Shown piece by piece: positions 29,277 to 38,703 of a stretch of 47,808 bases of DNA. The notes beneath the pieces were generated by a model. The model was not told the DNA's origin. It ran no database searches and saw only the letters and a list, made by a program, of their open reading frames with translations. The position numbers and the translations under genes are program-made. How positions within the stretch are numbered: position 1 is the stretch's first letter; each line of letters opens with the position of its first letter. The stretch covers positions 1 to 47,808 of the forward strand of contig JASBSO010000075.1 of NCBI GenBank assembly GCA_030148905.1, in the 5' to 3' direction. Origin of the DNA: Kordiimonadaceae bacterium (lineage in GTDB: Bacteria; Pseudomonadota; Alphaproteobacteria; Sphingomonadales; Kordiimonadaceae).

Positions 29277-30476
29277 ATGCATCTGGAATATTCCGACGAA
29301 GAAAACGCCTTCCGCGCGGAAGTGCGTCAGTATTTGGCTGATAACCTCGACCCCGAGACCGCCCGCAAGGTCAAGGAAGGGGCCAATCCATCGAAGGACG
29401 AAATTGTCGCCTGGCACAAGGTGCTGGCAGCCAAGGGTTGGTTGGCACACAGCTGGCCCAAGGAATATGGCGGCGCGGCGTTCACCCCCATCGAAAAGCA
29501 TATTTTCGAAGAAGAGCGCGTCGCCGCAGGTGGGCCGGAAATTGTCCCCTTTGGGGTCAATATGCTGGGGCCTGTGCTGCTCGCCTTTGGCTCGGAAGAG
29601 CAGAAACAAACGGTGTTGCCGCGCATTCTCTCTGGCGAGGACTGGTGGTGTCAGGGCTATTCCGAACCCGGCTCGGGATCGGACCTCGCCAGCCTGAAAA
29701 CCACCGCCGTGCGCGACGGCGACCATTATGTGGTCAACGGCCAGAAGACCTGGACGACGCTGGGCCAGTACGCCAACAAAATCTTCTCGCTGGTGCGCAC
29801 GGCAAAAGGCGGAAAGCCACAGGAAGGCATCAGCTTTCTTTTGATGGATATGGACGCGCCCGGCGTGTCGATCCGCCCCATTCGCACGCTGGACGGCGGG
29901 GCCGAGGTGAACGAGGTGTTTTTCGATGATGTGCGTGTGCCGGTGGACAATCTGGTGGGCGAGGAAAACAAAGGTTGGACCTATGCCAAATATTTGTTGA
30001 TGCACGAACGGGTGGGCATTGCCGGGGTGCCGCAGGCCAAGGAAGAGCTGAAAAAGCTGACCAAGGTCGCCAAGGAAACCGTCAATGAAGACGGCGACCT
30101 GCTGATCGACGATCCGTTTTTTGCCGTCAAGCTGGCGCAAACCGAAATCGAATTGATGGCGATGGAGCTAACCAATTTGCGTATTCTTTATGATGCGCAG
30201 GCGGGCGGCGCGCCGGGGGTTGAATCGTCACTTCTCAAGCTGAAGGGCACGCAAATCCGCCAGGAATTGACCGACCTGACGCGGCGTGCCTACGGTCCCT
30301 ATGCGGTGCCCTACACGCCCGAGGTGTTGGAAACCGGTGCCAATGAAGACCCCATCGGCCCACGCGGCGCGGTGATGTCGGCGCCTAAATATTTCAACTA
30401 TCGCAAAATCTCGATTTACGGCGGGTCGAACGAAATTCAGCGCAACATCGTCTCCAAGATGATGCTTGGTCTTTGA
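29277..30476 (+). CDS. Acyl-CoA dehydrogenase, probable catalytic subunit of a pair
   Basis: This 399-residue FAD enzyme probably forms a 2,3-double bond in an acyl-CoA. 'GYSEPGSGSDLASLKT' (127-142) is the FAD/substrate motif and 'YGGSNEIQRNI' the C-terminal signature. Glu244 in 'LMHERVGIAG' sits where isovaleryl-CoA-type dehydrogenases keep the catalytic base. GGGAG lies about 9 bases before the ATG. The next gene, 13 bases downstream, encodes a second, divergent dehydrogenase. Confidence 0.92.
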   Translation: MHLEYSDEENAFRAEVRQYLADNLDPETARKVKEGANPSKDEIVAWHKVLAAKGWLAHSWPKEYGGAAFTPIEKHIFEEERVAAGGPEIVPFGVNMLGPVLLAFGSEEQKQTVLPRILSGEDWWCQGYSEPGSGSDLASLKTTAVRDGDHYVVNGQKTWTTLGQYANKIFSLVRTAKGGKPQEGISFLLMDMDAPGVSIRPIRTLDGGAEVNEVFFDDVRVPVDNLVGEENKGWTYAKYLLMHERVGIAGVPQAKEELKKLTKVAKETVNEDGDLLIDDPFFAVKLAQTEIELMAMELTNLRILYDAQAGGAPGVESSLLKLKGTQIRQELTDLTRRAYGPYAVPYTPEVLETGANEDPIGPRGAVMSAPKYFNYRKISIYGGSNEIQRNIVSKMMLGL

Positions 30477-30489
30477 GGGAGTATGGGTG

Positions 30490-31602
30490 ATGGATTTCAA
30501 TCTTTCTGAAGATCACAAGCTGATCAAAGACACGATCAACCGGTTTGTTCGCGACGAATATGACTTTGAAACCCGGCTGAAAATTGTTGAAGAGGGCCTC
30601 GGCTCGTCCGACAAAATCTGGGGTCAGATTGCCGAACTGGGTCTGGTTGCGGCCGTGCTGCCCGAAGAGGCGGGCGGCCTTGGCGGCACCGGGCTCGATA
30701 TCGCCGTGGTGATGGAGGAATTTGGCCGCGGTATTGTGGTGGAGCCCTATCTGGCGACCGCCGTTTTGGGGGCGGGTGTGCTGGCGACCATTGGCGGGCA
30801 CGATGACCTGCTGGAAAGCGTGATTGCGGGTGAGGTCAAGCTGGCCTTCGCGCATTATGAGCCCGAGGCCCGCTATAACCCCAAGCGCATCGACAGCAAC
30901 GCCTTGAAAGACGGCGACGGCTATACCCTGACCGGGGAAAAATCGGTGGTGGCGCATGCGGGCGAGGCCGACTATCTGATTGTCTCGGCGGTGGCCGACA
31001 GCGAAATTGGCCTGTTTCTGGTGCCTGCCGATGCGGACGGCCTGTCGATCCGGGACTATCCCACGCAGGACGGCGGCCGCGCGGGTGAGGTCAGCCTTGA
31101 CGATGTGACCCTGGGCGAAGGCGCGCTGCTGGCCACCGGAGCGGACGCTCAGGCGGCGATCGACCTGGCGATTGACCGCGGCATCTTGGCGGTGGCGGCC
31201 GAAGCGCTGGGTGCGATGGAAGCGGCACGCGATCTGACGCTGGATTATCTGAAAACCCGCACGCAGTTCGGCGTGCCCATTGGTAAATTTCAGGCGCTGC
31301 AGCACCGCATGGTGGACCTGTGCCTGGAGGTCGAGCAGGTGCGTTCGCTCGTCACGCTGGCGGCGGTGAAGTTCGACGAGCCCGGCCCTGAGCGTGACAA
31401 GGCGCTGAGCGCCGTGAAGGTCAAGGTCGGCCAGGCCGGGCGTTTGGTGTCGGAGGAATCGATCCAGCTGCACGGCGGTATCGGGGTGACCTGGGAATAT
31501 GCGCTTGGGCATATTGCCAAGCGGTTGACGATGATCGACCACAGCTTTGGCGATACGGATTATCACCTCAAGCGGTTCATCAAGCTGAAAAAGGCGGCCT
31601 GA
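30490..31602 (+). CDS. Acyl-CoA dehydrogenase, divergent partner subunit
   Basis: This 370-residue protein has the acyl-CoA dehydrogenase fold ('LPEEAGGLGGTGLDIAVVME' and C-terminal 'QLHGGIGVTWEY'). At the position of the catalytic glutamate the sequence reads 'LAIDRGILAV' (Asp229), so it may lack the usual base. The N-terminal 'FNLSEDHKLIKDTINRFVRDE' is typical. The ATG at 30490 is preferred over the upstream frame opening (30466), which overlaps the previous gene. Spacing to the preceding dehydrogenase is 13 bases. A heterotetramer with it, as for the mycobacterial ChsE-type pairs, is a reasonable inference. Confidence 0.9.
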   Translation: MDFNLSEDHKLIKDTINRFVRDEYDFETRLKIVEEGLGSSDKIWGQIAELGLVAAVLPEEAGGLGGTGLDIAVVMEEFGRGIVVEPYLATAVLGAGVLATIGGHDDLLESVIAGEVKLAFAHYEPEARYNPKRIDSNALKDGDGYTLTGEKSVVAHAGEADYLIVSAVADSEIGLFLVPADADGLSIRDYPTQDGGRAGEVSLDDVTLGEGALLATGADAQAAIDLAIDRGILAVAAEALGAMEAARDLTLDYLKTRTQFGVPIGKFQALQHRMVDLCLEVEQVRSLVTLAAVKFDEPGPERDKALSAVKVKVGQAGRLVSEESIQLHGGIGVTWEYALGHIAKRLTMIDHSFGDTDYHLKRFIKLKKAA

Positions 31603-31628
31603 GCGAACAGGCGACAGGATGCAGGCCC

Positions 31629-32543
31629 ATGATGTCGGTGTTTACCCGCGAGAAATCTTTCGCTGATCCGTGGGTTGGTCATGCCGGATTGAACCGGCTT
31701 GGCCTGCACCGGCACCGAATTGCACTGGCGCGGGCGATGCTGGGTCTGCGCCGGGCCTTGCGCGAGACATTCAGCGGGGGTGCACGCGGTGCTGTGGCGC
31801 AAATGCTCGACACCGACGGCGTCGCGGTTTTGCCGAATTTTCTGGCGGAGGAGGTGTTCGCGCGCACCCAAGGTGAAGCGCGGCAGCTGATGGTGAATGC
31901 CGATCGACTGGAGCCACGACAGACGGGCTCGCGCCCCGGCTTTCAGACCAAAATTAACCGACCGTTCGGGTTCGACCGGCACGACGGCGGCACGCTGAAC
32001 CGGTTCATTCCCATCGACCCGATCGACACGCCGGCCTGTTACGGTGCCACCGATGACAGCCGCCTGAGCGAAGCGGCACTGGCGATCACCGGCGGGCCGT
32101 GGCGCCCGGGCAAATGGTGGGTCTATGAAACGCTGCAGGCGGGCGACGCCGCGCCCAAAGACCCTCAAACCGATCTGCACCGCGACACCTTTTTCCCCGA
32201 TTTGAAATGCTGGCTGTTTCTGGAAGATGTCGGCGAGGAGGACGGCCCCTTTGCCTATGTCGTTGGAAGCCATATGGCGACCCCCGCCCGTCTTGCCTGG
32301 GAACAGGGCGAAGCCAATCGGCTGATCGCCGGGCCTGCGGGCCATGCGCGCGGCGGTTCGCTGCGCTGCGACGCGGACGGGCTTGAACAAATGGGCCTAC
32401 CCGCACCCACGCATTTTCCTGTGGCGGCCAATACGCTGGTGATCGCCAACACCTTTGGGTTTCATAAACGAACGGTCGGCAAAGAAGGGGCGCTGCGCCT
32501 GGCGCTCTACGGCCATTTGCGGCCCGCGCCTTTTGGTCTTTGA
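31629..32543 (+). CDS. Phytanoyl-CoA dioxygenase-family (PhyH) Fe(II)/2-oxoglutarate oxygenase
   Basis: This 304-residue protein has the double-stranded beta-helix pattern of PhyH enzymes. The iron ligands are His184 and Asp186 ('DLHRDTFFPD') and His279 ('TFGFHKRT'); Arg290 ('RLALYG') should bind 2-oxoglutarate. 'GPFAYVVGSH' (207-215) is typical. The substrate is unknown: the family includes hydroxylases of branched fatty acyl-CoA and of many small molecules. It is 26 bases after the dehydrogenase pair and on the same strand, which fits a lipid-catabolic transcript. It ends 13 bases before a converging permease gene. Confidence 0.85.
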   Translation: MMSVFTREKSFADPWVGHAGLNRLGLHRHRIALARAMLGLRRALRETFSGGARGAVAQMLDTDGVAVLPNFLAEEVFARTQGEARQLMVNADRLEPRQTGSRPGFQTKINRPFGFDRHDGGTLNRFIPIDPIDTPACYGATDDSRLSEAALAITGGPWRPGKWWVYETLQAGDAAPKDPQTDLHRDTFFPDLKCWLFLEDVGEEDGPFAYVVGSHMATPARLAWEQGEANRLIAGPAGHARGGSLRCDADGLEQMGLPAPTHFPVAANTLVIANTFGFHKRTVGKEGALRLALYGHLRPAPFGL

Positions 32544-32556
32544 TTTGGGTTGGGCC

Positions 32557-33732
32557 CTACCGTCCAAAGGCGGCGGTCAGCGGCAACCGGCTGGCTCGCC
32601 AGGCGGGGAAGATCCCGCCCACCGCGCCGATCACCAGCGCCAGTACGACCGAGTCCGCCAAAAGCTGCGGTGACAGGTCAAAGGCAAAGACCACCTGGGT
32701 GAAGCTGCCACTGAGTGTCGAGGCGGTGATCCCGTCCAGAAACAAAAAGGCCACCACGCCGCCGATCAGGCCGCCAATGGCGGCAAGCACCAGACTTTCC
32801 ACCACCGTCCCGACAAAGGTGGCAAAGCCGCCAAAACCGAGGGTGCGCAGGGTGGCAATGTCGCGCGTGCGCGCCTGAACCGAGGCATACATCGTATTCA
32901 GCGCCCCCGACAGCGAGCCAAGCGCCATGGCAATGCCAAGCGCCCAACCCAGCGTGACCAGTTGCTGGGTCCCCTGACTTTGGCCGGCAAAATAGGTGCG
33001 CTCGGTTTTGATGTCGGCGTTCAGGCGCGGTTCGTTTTCGATATAGGCTGCGGGTGTGGAAATATCGCCGGGCACGGCCAGTTTGGCGCGCATGGTCTGC
33101 ACGCTGGCACCGCGATTGAACTGCCCCTGCACCACTTTGATATCGGCCCACAGCTCGCTTTCAAACACCGATCCAGGCGCCTCAAACACCCCAACAACAC
33201 GCCAGACGCTGCGGCCAAAGCGGATCTCCTTGCCCATTTCAAAGCCGGCAAATTCGCGCAGCACACCGGCCCCTACCACAAGCTCATTAAGGCCGGCTTC
33301 GAACATGCGCCCCTCGGTCACCCGAACGCCCGAGCGCAGCGCCACGCCTTCGGGGCTCATCCCGCGCAAGGGGATATTGGCCTTTGTGTCGGATGATTTT
33401 TTGATGCCGTCGACAATCACATAGCTTTCCCGGCTAACAAGCGGTCGGCCACCGGGGCCGCGTGCAAAGCCCGGGGCCAGGGCGATCAGATCCTGCTGGT
33501 CTTTGGTCAAGGTACTGTTCAATTCCGATGAGGAATTGGCGCGCAGGATGATGGCAAAATCGTCGCTACCCGAGCCCGATATGGTCTGTTGCAGGCCGTT
33601 CGCCATCGCCAAAAAGCCCAGCAGAACCGCCACAACGGCAGCAATGGCGGCCACGGCTGCCACCGACATATTGGCGCGCCGGGGCAGGCTTTTGACATTC
33701 ATGGCAATGATGGCAGCGATCTGGTTCAGCAT
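32557..33732 (-). CDS. FtsX/MacB-type ABC transporter permease (second of two)
   Basis: This 391-residue permease has one N-terminal membrane helix (about 22-45), a periplasmic domain of about 210 residues, and three C-terminal helices after residue 265, including 'ARTRDIATLRTLGFG' and the cytoplasmic end 'FPAWRASRLPLTAAF' that are typical of FtsX/MacB permeases. It follows the other permease by 10 bases and is the last gene of the exporter operon. Such permeases work by mechanotransmission and do not form a pore for substrate in the inner membrane. Confidence 0.9.
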   Translation of the reverse strand: MLNQIAAIIAMNVKSLPRRANMSVAAVAAIAAVVAVLLGFLAMANGLQQTISGSGSDDFAIILRANSSSELNSTLTKDQQDLIALAPGFARGPGGRPLVSRESYVIVDGIKKSSDTKANIPLRGMSPEGVALRSGVRVTEGRMFEAGLNELVVGAGVLREFAGFEMGKEIRFGRSVWRVVGVFEAPGSVFESELWADIKVVQGQFNRGASVQTMRAKLAVPGDISTPAAYIENEPRLNADIKTERTYFAGQSQGTQQLVTLGWALGIAMALGSLSGALNTMYASVQARTRDIATLRTLGFGGFATFVGTVVESLVLAAIGGLIGGVVAFLFLDGITASTLSGSFTQVVFAFDLSPQLLADSVVLALVIGAVGGIFPAWRASRLPLTAAFGR

Positions 33733-33742
33733 GGGTGCGTCC

Positions 33743-34897
33743 TCAATGCTTCTGGAAGGCGGTGATGATGGTGGTGTTCATGGCGGTCCGCGCCGGGAAA
33801 AACCCGGTCACCACGCCCAAGGCCAGCATCACAGCAAGGGTGACCACCATCACTTCGGTCGAGACCACCATGAATGCCAGCGGCGGTATGGCACTTGCCG
33901 CCACACCCACCAGCACAGCCCCAACCGCCAACCCGGCAAGCCCGCCGATGAGAGACAGCATCAGCGATTCGCCCAGAACCATGGCGAAAATGCGCCCGCT
34001 TCGGAACCCAAGTGCCTTAAAGACCGCGATTTCGCCCGTGCGTTCGCGAATGGCCATCATCATGGCATTGCCGACAATCATCAAAATCACAAACAGCGCA
34101 GCCCCCACCACCGACATGATGATCAGTCCGATATTGCCAATTTGGGCAACAAAGGCGCGCTGAAAGGCTTTTTCGGTCGAGGTCGATGTCTCATTGGGCG
34201 AGTTGGCGAATTGCGCGTCGATCGCTGCCATCACCGCGTCATTGTTCGCGGGGTTATCAGCCTTGATAATGACCCAGCCAACGGTGTCGCGGCCAAAAGT
34301 GCGGCTTTCATTGAAATTGTCGTGGTGAAAAATGATATAGCGCGTGTCGACCGCCGGATCGTCGGCGCGAAAGGTGCCCACCAGGTCCAACTCCCACGTG
34401 TTGCCGCCGTCGCGGTGCTGAAAAATGTTGGACCGCATCGGCACCCGGTCGCCGACCTTGAAGCCATATTCGCGCATCAGCCCCTCGCCCATCACCATGG
34501 CCTGTTTGTTTTGCAGGAAGGCGGCGCGTGCATCGTCGTCCATGATCAGCTCATCATACAGCTCCAAATAGGCCTCGGGCGAGACCGCAAACATCACCAG
34601 CGGTTCGGACGGCTCTTTGAAATAGCCGCCAAACCAGTCGGCATAGGCCACCTGCTCTACATGTTCGGTGGCGCGGATTTTGCTCACATGGCCGATAGGC
34701 AAATTTACGGTGAAGTTGATTTTGGATATCGTAACCAGTCGCTCTTCCGATGTCGCCTCAACGGCTCGGTCAAAGCCAAGCTGAAAGGCGATCAGCACGG
34801 TTAAAATCAAAAACGCCATGAAAATCGCAAACAGCGTCAGGCCCAGCCGCAAGGGCTTGCGTGTCAGATTGCGCAAAACGAGCGAAAAGTCGGTCAT
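33743..34897 (-). CDS. FtsX/MacB-type ABC transporter permease (first of two)
   Basis: This 384-residue permease has the same topology as its neighbour: a helix at about 15-38, an extracytoplasmic domain, then three helices from about 265, with 'IRERTGEIAVFKALGFRSG' and the C-terminal 'GFFPARTAMN' motif. It overlaps the ATPase gene by 4 bases (ATGA), so stoichiometric production is likely. Two distinct permeases imply a heterodimeric transmembrane unit, unlike MacB. Confidence 0.9.
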   Translation of the reverse strand: MTDFSLVLRNLTRKPLRLGLTLFAIFMAFLILTVLIAFQLGFDRAVEATSEERLVTISKINFTVNLPIGHVSKIRATEHVEQVAYADWFGGYFKEPSEPLVMFAVSPEAYLELYDELIMDDDARAAFLQNKQAMVMGEGLMREYGFKVGDRVPMRSNIFQHRDGGNTWELDLVGTFRADDPAVDTRYIIFHHDNFNESRTFGRDTVGWVIIKADNPANNDAVMAAIDAQFANSPNETSTSTEKAFQRAFVAQIGNIGLIIMSVVGAALFVILMIVGNAMMMAIRERTGEIAVFKALGFRSGRIFAMVLGESLMLSLIGGLAGLAVGAVLVGVAASAIPPLAFMVVSTEVMVVTLAVMLALGVVTGFFPARTAMNTTIITAFQKH

Positions 34898-35580
34898 GCC
34901 GCGACCTCTTCGACAAAGGCGCCCTTATCCAGATGCAGTGTCCGTTTGGCGTATTTGGCGGCCTGCGGGTCGTGCGTGACCATCACAATGGTTTTGCCAA
35001 ATTTTTCGTTCAACGATTGAAGGATACCCAAAATTTCATCGGCGGTGGCGCGGTCCAGGTCGCCAGTGGGCTCGTCGCACAACAGCAATTTGGGGTCGGA
35101 GACAATGGCCCGGGCAATCGCCACGCGCTGTTGCTGCCCGCCCGAGAGCTCGTTCGGGCTGTGCTTGGCGCGGTCCGCCAGCCCGACCAGCGCCAGCGCC
35201 GCGTCCACGCGCGCCTTGCGGTCCTTGCCTTTGATGCTGGTCAGCAACAGCGGCAATTCCACATTGCGGGCGGCGTTCAGCATCGGCATCAGATTATAGA
35301 ACTGGAAAATGAAGCCGACATTGTCGGCGCGCCACCGCGACAATTGATTTTCGCTCAACTGGTCAATCCGCGTGCCATCGAAATCGATCTCGCCCGATGT
35401 GGGGCCGTCAACGCCCCCCAGCATATTCAGCAGCGTGGTCTTGCCAGACCCGGACGGTCCCATGATGGCGACAAAGTCGCCCGCCTCGATCTGCATATTC
35501 AGCTTATCGAAAATGGTGATGGTGTCACTGCCCCGCACAAAGGATTTGGACACATCGTTCAAGGTAAATAGTGCGGCCAT
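34894..35580 (-). CDS. ABC transporter ATP-binding protein (MacB/LolD class)
   Basis: This 228-residue ATPase has Walker A '[10 protein letters not shown]' (41-50), the signature '[14 protein letters not shown]' and Walker B '[12 protein letters not shown]'. The class-specific 'GDLD' after Walker B and the short length match the MacB/LolD/FtsE group that drives FtsX-type permeases. GGGGG lies 5 bases before the ATG. The gene is 26 bases after the adaptor gene. Confidence 0.94.
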   Translation of the reverse strand: MAALFTLNDVSKSFVRGSDTITIFDKLNMQIEAGDFVAIMGPSGSGKTTLLNMLGGVDGPTSGEIDFDGTRIDQLSENQLSRWRADNVGFIFQFYNLMPMLNAARNVELPLLLTSIKGKDRKARVDAALALVGLADRAKHSPNELSGGQQQRVAIARAIVSDPKLLLCDEPTGDLDRATADEILGILQSLNEKFGKTIVMVTHDPQAAKYAKRTLHLDKGAFVEEVAA

Positions 35581-35606
35581 GATATCCCCCTGACCCCCGG
35601 TTGATG

Positions 35607-36686
35607 TTATGACTGCGGCGCCAAAAACGCCACCTTTATCCCCATATCGGGTAAAATGCGAGGGTCGCGGCTTTCCAGCCCGATCCGCACCCGCACGGTG
35701 GCCTTGGTCCGGTCGGCGGTTGGGACAATGGCGATCACATTGGCGGGGATGTCCCAGTCGGGATAAGCATCCAGCGTCGCCCGCACCCTTTGCCTGGCCG
35801 TCACGCGCGAAATAAAGGCCTCATTAACGTCGACCTCCACCTCAAGGCTGGCCATATCGACAATGGTGCAAATGCCTGTGCGGGTGAAACCGCCGCCTGC
35901 CGACACCGGCGAGATGATCTCACCCGGCTGGGCGCTTTTGTCGATGACCACACCGGCAAAGGGCGCGCGGATGATATGGTCGTCCACCGTCTCCCGCTGG
36001 CGTGCGGCCTCAAATTCGGCCACCTTCAAGGTTGCGCGCGCTTCAATCAATTGGGCACTCAGCGATTGCACATCCGCCTGTGCCCGGGTCAGCGCCGCTT
36101 CGGTTGAAAAGTCATTGTCTTTCAGGCGGGCGGTGCGGTCCAGCACGCGCTTGGCCTCGGCAAGTGCGGCTTCGATGCGCTGGATCGTTCCCTTGTTGAC
36201 CTCGGTCTGCGCTTCGGCAAGCGACAGGTTCACCCGCGCCACCGCATCGTCCAGTCGGGCCAGGACCTGACCTTCGGCGACCTCCAGCCCTTCTTCCACC
36301 AAAACCTCGGTAATCAGACCGGTCAGCTGCGCCGATACGGTTGCGATTCGCCGCGCCACCACATAGCCGGAGGCATTCAAAACCGCATCGCTCGGCGGTG
36401 CCTGCGTGGTGGCGGCCACGGTTGCCGGCGGTAGCGGGGCCGGGGCCGCAGTTTGCGGCGTGTCGGCGGCGGCGGTAATGTCGTCGATGCTTTGCGGGCT
36501 ATTTCGGGGGTCATCAGCGCCGGTATTCAACCCCGGCAAAAGCCCCATATAGGCACCAAAGGCGATTAAAATGAGCGCAGCACAGCCAAGAAAAATCCAC
36601 CGCCGCGATGACCCCGGCGTGTCGCCGTGGCGGTCATCCGCGTCGATGCGCAATTGGTCCAAAAGCGCGTCTTTGTCCGAGTTCAT
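35607..36686 (-). CDS. HlyD/MacA-type periplasmic adaptor (membrane fusion protein)
   Basis: This is a 359-residue adaptor. Residues about 29-49 form one membrane anchor ('IFLGCAALILIAFGAYMGL'), followed by a Pro/Ala-rich linker. A biotinyl-lipoyl-like domain ('ASGYVVARRIATVSAQLTG') leads into an alpha-helical hairpin of about 90 residues, then barrel domains ('IRAPFAGVVIDKSAQPGE'). It is the first gene of the exporter operon and would link the inner-membrane ABC unit to an outer-membrane channel; no TolC-type gene is in the window. It is transcribed away from the sensor kinase gene. Confidence 0.92.
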   Translation of the reverse strand: MNSDKDALLDQLRIDADDRHGDTPGSSRRWIFLGCAALILIAFGAYMGLLPGLNTGADDPRNSPQSIDDITAAADTPQTAAPAPLPPATVAATTQAPPSDAVLNASGYVVARRIATVSAQLTGLITEVLVEEGLEVAEGQVLARLDDAVARVNLSLAEAQTEVNKGTIQRIEAALAEAKRVLDRTARLKDNDFSTEAALTRAQADVQSLSAQLIEARATLKVAEFEAARQRETVDDHIIRAPFAGVVIDKSAQPGEIISPVSAGGGFTRTGICTIVDMASLEVEVDVNEAFISRVTARQRVRATLDAYPDWDIPANVIAIVPTADRTKATVRVRIGLESRDPRILPDMGIKVAFLAPQS

Positions 36687-36782
36687 CCTGCCCTCGCATT
36701 GCGTGTTATTCTCATGAACTCTGAACGCGCACCTTCATAGACGGTGAAAAATATCTATCGTCACATCTGAATTTGCCCACAA

Positions 36783-36797
36783 TTAATAAATCTTTAA
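36783..36797. promoter_or_regulatory. CtrA-type box (TTAA-N7-TTAA) between exporter operon and sensor kinase gene
   Basis: TTAA (36783-36786), seven bases, TTAA (36794-36797): a perfect match to the CtrA consensus of alphaproteobacteria. It lies in an AT-rich stretch of the divergent promoter region, about 97 bases upstream of the exporter ATG and 120 bases upstream of the kinase ATG. Whether CtrA binds here is inference; short sites of this kind also occur by chance, though less so in GC-rich DNA. Confidence 0.5.
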
Positions 36798-36916
36798 GTG
36801 CAGTGGGTGCAAGAACGAAGCGGGGGACGACTTAAGCTATGATGCGGTGCAGTTTCACAAAATTTGGCCCGAAGGCCCATGTGACACGCGGTGGCCTTGC
36901 GCGCAGGGGTGCGCGT

Positions 36917-38635
36917 ATGCGCGGACTGTTTCTGTTTGCTGTTGCCGTTTTCATGCCGCTTGCCGTTGGTGCCCAGGGGCAAGACCTGTCGCCGCTGAAG
37001 CCCTATGTTGCGATCCCGGTCCCTGACATTAAGCTTACGGCGACTGAACGCGCCTGGATTGCAGAAAAGCGCCGCCTGACATTTTGGCTACCGAGCTATT
37101 ATGCGCCCATGTCGTCGCGCGACGCCAACGGGGCCTTTTCCGGCATCGCGGTCGAGTATTTTGCGGTCGTCGCCCAGGCGCTGGGGCTTGAAGCGGACTA
37201 TGTTCATTTTGATGTTCTGAACAATACCCCGGCTGCGCTTGTGGCCGGCGAGGTGGACATCTTGCCCTATTTCAGCCGCAACATTTTGGACCAGGACACC
37301 GATTTGCTGTTCTCCGATCATTATTATGAGGCGGTGTCGAGTATCTTTGCCCGCGGCGATTTGGACCGAATCATCCAATCCGAACAAGATCTGAAAGGTC
37401 TTCGCTATCCGTGGGTGCGCGGCGGGTTTGTGTCGGACGATCTGCGCGCGATCGAGCCCATCATTCGACCGGTTATCGTCGAGTCGCAGGAAGAGAGCAT
37501 GCGCGCCATCAACAGCGGCGATGCCGACGCCGTTGTCACCAATCTGGCCACCGGCTTGTATCAGATCGAAAAATTTGGCCTGACAAATGTCAAACTGGCG
37601 TCTCCGTCGGTCCGCGACAGCCGCCTTGTCGCCATGGCAGTGGCACCCGACAATCTGATTTTGCACGGGTTGGTCAACAAGGTTTTGGCGCAGATGGACC
37701 TGGCCACAAGCCTAAGGGTGCGGTCCTTTTGGCTGGACACCGGGCGGTTGAACTCAGCCCGCAATGAAGAACTGTTGCGCATCGCGCAGATCATCATTGT
37801 GGCCACGCTTGTGTGTTTTGCGGTTGCTATGGTGCTGTGGAACCGCCGACTGCAGGCCGAGATCGCCGAGCGCGAGCGGATCGAGATCGAATTGATCAAT
37901 TCCAAAAATATGGCCGAAAGCGCCAGCCGCGCCAAAACCCTGTTTTTGGCTAATTTAAGCCACGAACTGCGCACCCCGCTCAACGCGATCATCGGATTTT
38001 CCGATATGATCCGAAGCCGGGTGTTCGGCAATCAGATCGACCGCTTTGTCGATTATGCCAACGATATCAATCGCAGCGGCCATGACCTGCTGGAATTGAT
38101 CGACGAATTGTTGAACCTGTCGCGCATCGAAGCGCGCACGGTTGAGCTTGAACTTGAAAATGTGAAACTTGAAGAGGTGGTCAACACCGCCATCAAGCAA
38201 TTGCGCCACGGGGCTCTGGACAGTGATGTCGGCTTGTCGGTCGATATCAGCGAAGCCCCCGAGACCATCCATGTGTGCCGCAAGGCCCTGCGGCAAATTT
38301 TGATCAACCTGGTCAGCAATGCGATAAAATTCAGCCGAGCCGGAGGCCAGGTGAAAGTGCGCCTCCGCAGCACGGAGGCTGGCGGGTTTGTTCTGACGGT
38401 CTCCGACGACGGGATCGGTATTCCGGATGACAAGCTGCAGTCTGTGCTCAAACCGTTCGAACAGGTTGCCAATCCCAGTGAGAGAGGCCGCGAAGGCGTT
38501 GGCCTTGGCCTGGCGATTTGTGTGGGGCTGGCGCGCGCGCACGGGGCCGAGCTGGTGATCGACAGCAAGGAAGGCGAGGGCACCACCGGGACGGTTGAAT
38601 TTGGCAGCAATTGTGTGGTGATCCCAGCCGCTTGA
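36917..38635 (+). CDS. Sensor histidine kinase with periplasmic solute-binding (SBP_bac_3) sensor domain
   Basis: From the chosen ATG the protein has 572 residues. Residues 1-19 form a signal peptide. A type 3 solute-binding domain (about 50-270) has motifs such as 'GIAVEYFAVVAQALGLEADY' and 'GEVDILPYFSRN'. One membrane helix at about 288-308 leads to a HisKA domain with His349 in 'SHELRTPLNAIIGFSDM'. The HATPase part has N-box 'LVSNAIKFS', 'DDGIGIP' and 'GVGLGLAI'. AGGGG lies 7 bases before 36917; the frame also opens at 36839, which would put 26 residues before the signal peptide. There is no receiver domain and no response regulator gene nearby, so it is an orphan kinase. Confidence 0.9.
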   Translation: MRGLFLFAVAVFMPLAVGAQGQDLSPLKPYVAIPVPDIKLTATERAWIAEKRRLTFWLPSYYAPMSSRDANGAFSGIAVEYFAVVAQALGLEADYVHFDVLNNTPAALVAGEVDILPYFSRNILDQDTDLLFSDHYYEAVSSIFARGDLDRIIQSEQDLKGLRYPWVRGGFVSDDLRAIEPIIRPVIVESQEESMRAINSGDADAVVTNLATGLYQIEKFGLTNVKLASPSVRDSRLVAMAVAPDNLILHGLVNKVLAQMDLATSLRVRSFWLDTGRLNSARNEELLRIAQIIIVATLVCFAVAMVLWNRRLQAEIAERERIEIELINSKNMAESASRAKTLFLANLSHELRTPLNAIIGFSDMIRSRVFGNQIDRFVDYANDINRSGHDLLELIDELLNLSRIEARTVELELENVKLEEVVNTAIKQLRHGALDSDVGLSVDISEAPETIHVCRKALRQILINLVSNAIKFSRAGGQVKVRLRSTEAGGFVLTVSDDGIGIPDDKLQSVLKPFEQVANPSERGREGVGLGLAICVGLARAHGAELVIDSKEGEGTTGTVEFGSNCVVIPAA

Positions 38636-38703
38636 GGCGGGTTGGGGTTTCCCTTTTTCAAGGCATCGGCCTATGCTGGCGACAAGCAGGATGTGAGGTC
38701 GTC

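Noticed and set aside
33503-34804. 433-codon plus-strand open frame across the permease genes
   Set aside because: It is antisense to two well-supported FtsX-type permeases and low in complexity (His, Arg, Gln), a typical shadow.
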